From: Anthoceros angustus
Lineage: Eukaryota; Streptophyta; Anthocerotopsida; Anthocerotales; Anthocerotaceae
Direction: 5' to 3'
Assembly: GCA_010909165.1 (NCBI GenBank)
Contig: MU008173.1
Location: forward strand, 372,001 to 436,000
DNA: 64,000 nt
A model generated the notes under the pieces. It searched no databases, was not told where the DNA came from, and saw nothing but the letters and a program-made list of their open reading frames with translations. Numbering within the stretch: position 1 is the first letter of the stretch; every line of letters begins with the position of its first letter. A program made the translations under genes and the position numbers. This document shows, in pieces, positions 58,126 to 64,000 of the stretch.

Positions 58126-59070
58126 CTAACATACAACGCTTGCTTCCTCTGAATCTTCAGACTCAGCAGCGGCCAGAGCAAATCCTTCAGGGAGTCCGTA
58201 CACAATCTCGTCTTCCCTTTCTAACCTTGCCCTCTTCCTCTCCCTTAGCTTCCGAAACCACTCACGCTTCCTTGCCTTGCAGCTGTTGGGGTTGACAACA
58301 ACCTCCTCTGTGACTGGATACACACTAATCTGTTCACACTTACTCAGAGTCAGGACCTATGGCAATGCAGAAGAAAACTGTAACAAGAATGACTTTGTAG
58401 CAGCGACCCTGTAGGAACTGGAACAAACAGCTGGATTAGCGTATGAGCAGCAGGATATTAAAAAACGATTAAGCCCCACCTTCTTCCTGTCTGCACCAAA
58501 TTTCTCGAACTTTACAAGGCCATCAATTTTGGAGAAGATGGTATAATCCCTCCCCATGCCAACATTATTCCCAGGGTGAAACTGCATTGTCCAGGAAAAG
58601 CACCATCAAAACCGGGCACACCACTGGCCAAAACCTGTACTGAATGGCTCAAACCCTCTCATCCCCAAACGACAGGCAACATGGCTGAACACTCTACCGA
58701 GGAGAAGACACTGTGAATCCCTCACACATTTTTCACAATCCCTGGGGAGATTGCGTAGAATGAACAGTTTCCCGCTCACCTTTGTTCCTCGCTGCCTAAC
58801 AATGATAGCACCCGGCTGCGCAGGCTGGTCACCGTAAATCTTCACACCGAGAAACTTGGGGTTGGAATCTCTGCCATTCTTGGTACTACCGGATCCCTTC
58901 TTGTGTGCGGCCTCTATCACGAGCCCCGGCAGCCTAACCGCGACGGGGGCTGGTTGAGCCTGCTGTGCAAGGCGCGCCTCTCCCCCTACGTAAGAGCTGC
59001 TGGAGCTGTGACCGAGCGAGAGGCCGCTCAAGGCGCTGCTCAGCGAGAGGCCCGCGGCAGCCATAGCCAT
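58126..59070 (-). CDS. RPL27: Chloroplast 50S ribosomal protein L27 (bL27c), nuclear gene, three exons
   Basis: Exons on minus: 59070-58780, 58581-58480, 58329-58126; introns of 198 and 150 nt; product 198 residues, the usual plant bL27c length. Residues 1-54 form an Ala/Ser-rich transit peptide ([20 protein letters not shown]). The mature protein starts near [20 protein letters not shown], whose N-terminal tail reaches the peptidyl-transferase centre in bacterial-type ribosomes, and continues with [39 protein letters not shown] and [11 protein letters not shown]. The C-terminal exon ([16 protein letters not shown], then a basic stretch and an acidic tail) is the plastid-type extension. The gene converges on DUF760. 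No damage seen. Confidence 0.95.
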
Positions 59071-59799
59071 AGCTCCGCAGCCGGGCTGGTGTTTGGATTG
59101 GACTGCTGGTCGAGTGAACAGCGTAAGGCAGAGACAGCCGGTTTGGATATGCTAACCCCGGTCGCACTGCCGGTTAAACCACCCTGGTCCAGTTAACACA
59201 AAAATTGTGAATAGACGAATGAACACAACCTAATTGCGTCCAGGACCCCAGGCCACAACTTGACTGCAAGTTGTTCCGTTTCTTGGTTGAGTGTAAGAAT
59301 CAGCTGCCTGAAGTTGCAACCTCCGCGCCTTCTCTTCTCCACGAGCAGTACAGGAGGCGCAAATGTGGACCGGCAACCGGCTCCAGGGTAAGAGTGCGGA
59401 CTAGGGTGTGATTTGTGCTTGCTGCGGTGTTGTGATGGGATCAGTCGACCGCGTTGGAGCTGAGCGCCAAGGTTTCAACAACATTACATGCTGTACCGTG
59501 CCTTCGATGAATGAAGAAGGATACATTTCAAATGAAGCTTACAGATCGCCTAGCATTCCTGTTTGAAATATCAAACTCGATCAGAATTAGCTACTCGCAC
59601 ATGGGCTTCAATATGTATGTACATGCACACTACCTACACAAGCTGTGGTTGGTAGCATACAAGAAATTAGCTGTGTGCACTTCTACATTACAGTCATGAT
59701 CTTACCTTGTCAGGACCGAGCTACAGTTGCTACTGTTACACTTTATCTGGACAACGTTGCTTTCACCCTTCCTGGTGAGGGGATCCTGCTGCCACCTGC
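59071..59799. other. Intergenic region between bL27c and the GTPase-VWA gene
   Basis: Holds the bL27c promoter and the 3' flank of the next gene. No conserved frame or repeat recognised. Confidence 0.5.
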
Positions 59800-62700
59800 T
59801 TACAAGGACCTGTTGACGAGGTTGGAGGATCTGCTCATGAGGGCATAGGTCTGATCCCGGGCACTCTCCTGGATGTCTTGGAAATTGTCCTCCAACTGAA
59901 CATTAGACAGGCTGACCTTGTGTGCTCCACCACCAGCTTCGGCCATCCGTTTCAGAAGCTCAGCACTTGATGTCCCAAAACTCACGGTGTAGAAGCTCAT
60001 TGTAGGCACTTTCTCCTTCAGTTTTTTCACAGCTTCCACGGGATCTCCACCTTCTTCACTCTGACCATCACTGAGAAAGAAGACTGTAGTGCTCTCTCTC
60101 GTCATCCTTGCATCAGTCGTATTGATCAGTCTCTCCACCCCATTCACCGCGTTCTCGAAGTTTGTCCCAGTTTCTGGGTGTTGACTTAGCAATTGGCTCT
60201 GCAACTTCCGGTACAATCCCGGGTTCAGGTGCTCATGGGCATCGAGAAGCATGATCTTCAGCGAGAATAGGATGACTGAGATGTAGTCCACTACAGTGTA
60301 GCTGGTGGTATCCTCGGCCTCCAGAGCACGGTTACTTAGAAACTTCAGCAGAGCTTCAAAGACACAGCCTAGCCGGTTGTTGTGATGCCGGGCAAAAGGC
60401 ATAAACTCTGGCCTGATATCTTGCTTTGCCATGGACCGGGACCTGTCTATGACAAATATCATATGGTTGGGGTACACTAGCTCATGCTGACAGCTGAAGT
60501 AGTGGCCATCGGTGCTCACATATCCCGTGGGATCAGGCGACATGTCAACCCGCTCATGCCACTGTCTGAGTTTGCAATAAGATCTGCGGCCGTTGGCATA
60601 CGCATGAAAAAGCTGAGAATCAAACTCTCCAGAAAAGGAGTTGTCATTACCGTGGTCTTCTGATGACCGGCAATAGTGGTTACAGCCAGCAAAATATTGT
60701 TGCTCCTTTGCATTGTAAGGATCCTTGAATCCCATCTGCTCGAAAAAGGCGGCATGCGTAAGCTCGTCCTTGGGAACATCGAAATTTGGGCCATATCTCC
60801 TTGTTTCGTGCCTTGCTCCATCAAAGAGTTGAGCTGCACAGACACCACCAGTTTGCCCACATGGAATCAAGTGTATGTGACCACGGCCTTGTTTTCGGCA
60901 GTACGTGCTGCACAATTCTGCCATGCCTGATTCGCCCCAAGAATACTTCCTATCCATTACATCGATATCCTCCTCCTCCGCAACGAAGCTCATTTCTCGC
61001 ATGTTGCCATGGGTGGTGTCATGAAGTCCTGGGTGCCCCATTGGCAATCTGCAGAAGTAGCCGCATGAGCCACATTTCGCGTCACATAAGTGCACAACCG
61101 AGAGATTCGAGGAGTGACAATGTGATCCCTCGTGAGATCTCTGGAATGCTGGAATCATCATGGAACACTTCTTTCTGACCCCATATTGCTGGGAAACAGT
61201 TTCATACTGAAATTCTGATCGCAAGCCGTGAAAGGTATTGTCATCCCTCACTCTCGTCACCTCTGTCTCCACGTCACAGTTGCCTGGCACTTCACAAAGC
61301 TCTGGGCATGGATGCTCATTGCCACAAAGGTGATCAGCATCTGGTTGCATAGAATGGAAGTGATCCGATGAACACATGTAATTGCAGCCCGAAACAACAC
61401 AGCTTTCCAGGCATCGCCTTTCGTCACAAGCATGCTTATGCTCCCGAACTTCTTGGGGTGGGCAGCCTTCCATAGAAAAGGAACAGGAGTTCATACAAGA
61501 AGTCAGTGAACAAGGTTCCTGACAGAGGTGGCGCACAGAATTACACCTGTGCTCACCTTTGTGCCCTGGTCTCGCTGCACATTTGCTGTTGCAGCCAAGT
61601 GTGCGGGCATCAAACACACAGGCATGCCTACACTCATGTTGCTTTGTGTTACAGTCATGGAAGCCTGTATGCCCTGCCACATCACTACAGCCCCGAATAT
61701 CAGTGCCCTCAGCCCCATCTGCTCCACAATATGTACATTTCTGTAGGCATTTGTGGTTTCCTTGACAAGAGTGACTGGCTGCATGCGATTTCCTCATTAT
61801 GCACTTCAAGAAACAACGCTCACATTTTGCTCCACAGAGTACTAGGCCATGTTCAATGCTCACAAGCATGGCACCAGCTTCCATTTCTAGCTTCTGAACG
61901 TCACTGTCCCCTGTGAACTCCCTCGTATTGACTTCCAGCCACTTACGCACGCGAACTCTCCTTCGAGCTACCAAACATGCCAAGAACCTCTCAAATGCTA
62001 AGAACCATGCGTCCACATCGAAGTCATCACGATCAACCTGGTTTCTAAATGCATCTCGAAGCGGTGGAAGAACACCTGTGAAATCTTCCGAGGTTGAGAC
62101 AAGCTTGAGCCTTGTATCCTCCAAAGTGAACACAAGTCTTGTGCCAGAGAAGTCTATCTCTACAGAGACGTCTTCAATCTCTTCCATCGTGTCCAGATTT
62201 GTCAACACACCATTGTTTGCACAGCCCACATTAACAGCCTGCTTTAGATGCTTGCGCAGAATGCCCAAACGCAGCGCTTCCGCTTTGAGTCTATAGGGCC
62301 CCAGTCTTTGGTTGATACCTGTGCTATGAAGAGCTTCAAGTCTCTGAGAAAGTTGGCTCCATCCTTATAGCTTGGCTTCAACCTTCTCAAAACATCTGCA
62401 ACATCACCAATGCTACCAAAAAGGACGGCAGCAAAGATCTTCCATCGGCAGGATTACCAGTCCACTGCCGTACAGTTTGGACAAAAATGAACTGCCATTC
62501 CGCTTACAGCAATCGTCGATTTTGTCCTGGAAGTCATCACAGATGTCATCAGCATTATTACCAGCGACATCCTTCAGCACTATGCAGAGCATTCCCTTGA
62601 AAAGCTGCTGGTCATCCTGAACCAAAGCCACTGCGTTCTGTAGCCTATGCAGGATCCGCTCCATCTCTTTATCGAAGCTGGGATCCTGCATTCCACAATG

Positions 62701-64000
62701 ATGTTTAGATAAGGGGGAAATGCCAGCCAGACTTACACATGCACTCTTCCCAATTTTTGGTTGATAATGGAAACAAGCACAAATGGACACCATCATGACC
62801 AACTTAAGAACATTCAAAGACATGCCTTTTTATTGTAGATGGTGATGCTGCTAACAGCAGCACTCAGTAGTGACAGCAGAGTATCCTCCTGCGCAGTCCG
62901 TTCAGGGCTTTCAAGACCCTCAAAGTCCAATAAAATGTACAGGCACCCATCGTCTCCTTGCCGAGAAGACAGCCAGATACCATCTGTACAACGAACAGCG
63001 GCCACATCAAAGAGTGAACCAAATACATGGTTGAGTAGGTAGGACTTGCCGCTGCTCTGCTTCCCCATTGATGAAACTACCTTGACCCCACCCCTCCAGT
63101 TTCCGATTAAATCATCGTACAAGCCAAACCTCATGGTCTTGACTAAAGCCAACACATTAGCACTCTCAGATTCCACGGAGACTTGTCTGAGCCCATCAGA
63201 GCATGAAGTCAACCCGTTGCGCTCAGCTCGAGCAATCTGAATGGGCACCAGACACACGAGATCCTGGATCCACTTACTCATACTAACGGCACAAGATTCA
63301 TGTGTGTCCACTCCAGAGAGCAGAAACTGATCCACATCGCATGATGAGTAGGAAATAGTCCAGTCAGAAAAGTTCTTACCCCTGGAGTTTTCCAGGTTTC
63401 CTATCAGTTGCTCAATATGCTCAATGGCCCTGTCTATGCCTTCGGCCAATCCCATATGCAGAACAGTAAACTTCACAAGCTTCTTACGATGAACAAGGGG
63501 GCTTGTTACCGCATACTTCTCAAAAGTGAGCGGCACATAAGCCAAGGGTGAGTATCTCCTCCCTCTCTCGTTGTCTCTTATCACCCCGGTGTCCTGCCTT
63601 CTCAGCCCGGATGTCTGTGGGACTGTTACAACAGCAGAAAAGACAGTTCCTGGATCACTGCTATCATGAAGAATCAGCTGCACCTGTGACCCAAACAAAA
63701 CTGTTCGCGCGAACACCTTCTAGCCTGTCTACCTTCATATCAGCCAGGACAATGGACTTGATTGCAGACACTGTGTCAGCACCCAACAGATACACATGCA
63801 CAACAATGCTGCTATTTCCATGTTCTGTCGTCTGGTCAGCAAGCACCAACAGGCATGACCCATCAGGTGTAAGACAGGTGGCATCAGGGTAGATTGGGAA
63901 AGGCAGTTTAATGTGTTTACCATCCTTGCACTTGCCATCTTCCAGTACCCAAAGGTTATGTTCAGCATCAGCCACAACAATTTCATGGCCACTTGCAAGC
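59800..64000 (-). CDS. GBP/VLIG-like large GTPase fused to Cys/His-rich region and VWA domain (5' end outside window)
   Basis: Minus-strand gene continuing past 64000. Segments in order: 64000-63733, beta-propeller-like (DATCLTPDGSCLLVLADQ); 63683-62826, with a GTPase domain: P-loop GKQSSGKS near 63065, switch DFEGLES near 62925; 62685-about 62330, with an LKD motif (G4-like) and helical region; about 62325-59800, an 820-residue open stretch. The latter holds a Cys/His-rich region (about 61850-61230; CX2-4C and HX3-5H spacings reminiscent of NF-X1 repeats) and a C-terminal von Willebrand A domain (about 60480-59840) with a complete MIDAS: DRSRS, the TGTNF threonine and SDG. Such GTPases act in innate-defence scaffolds in animals; a plant role is unknown. 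A 49-nt putative intron (63732-63684), a GC-AG intron (62825-62686) and two frame jumps (near 62441 and 62320) make the exon model provisional. Confidence 0.75.

Overview
This is nuclear DNA from a green plant lineage. The window holds spliced genes with introns of mostly 70-160 nt, two nuclear genes for chloroplast ribosomal proteins (bL19c, bL27c) with transit-peptide-like N-termini, a plastid-type DUF760 protein, a plant-type HRD1 ubiquitin ligase, two F-box genes, and plant-style CACTA and Ty3/gypsy transposons. I infer a repeat-rich streptophyte (a charophyte alga or seedless plant is my best guess); species cannot be fixed from the sequence alone.

Layout. 1-26,948 is one nest of mobile DNA. 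A decayed Ty3/gypsy retrotransposon (LTR about 530-947, primer-binding site 950-961, RT/RNase H/integrase remnants, second LTR fragment 26,759-26,888) has been split in its integrase region by two CACTA-like (CMC superfamily) DNA transposons only 0.2 kb apart. Element A (3054-14798) has CCCTA... termini and a CAT target-site duplication. Element B (15010-26628) has CACTA... termini and an AGG duplication; it carries a degenerate Tnp2/DUF4218/DUF4216 transposase and a second two-exon gene. 27.1-28.5 kb is a LINE fragment, 30.1-31.1 kb is the five-exon bL19c gene, 31.8-32.4 kb is an eight-copy 78-bp minisatellite, and 33.9-46.3 kb is LINE-derived and other repeat sequence. From 46.9 kb on the window is gene-rich: HRD1 (+), F-box gene 1 (+), F-box gene 2 (+), a possible unrecognised minus-strand gene, DUF760 (+), bL27c (-), and the 3' part of a large gene (-) encoding a GBP/VLIG-like GTPase fused to a Cys/His-rich region and a von Willebrand A domain, whose 5' end lies beyond the window.

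Two features stand out. First, nearly every repeat region holds 0.4-2.4 kb tandem copies that share long identical blocks and differ by clusters of short indels, which could be biological or an assembly artefact. Second, the GTPase-Cys/His-VWA protein is the best candidate here for a poorly described system. The host genes do not form an operon; they share only a plastid-biogenesis (bL19c, bL27c, DUF760) and ubiquitin-ligase (HRD1, two F-box proteins) flavour.
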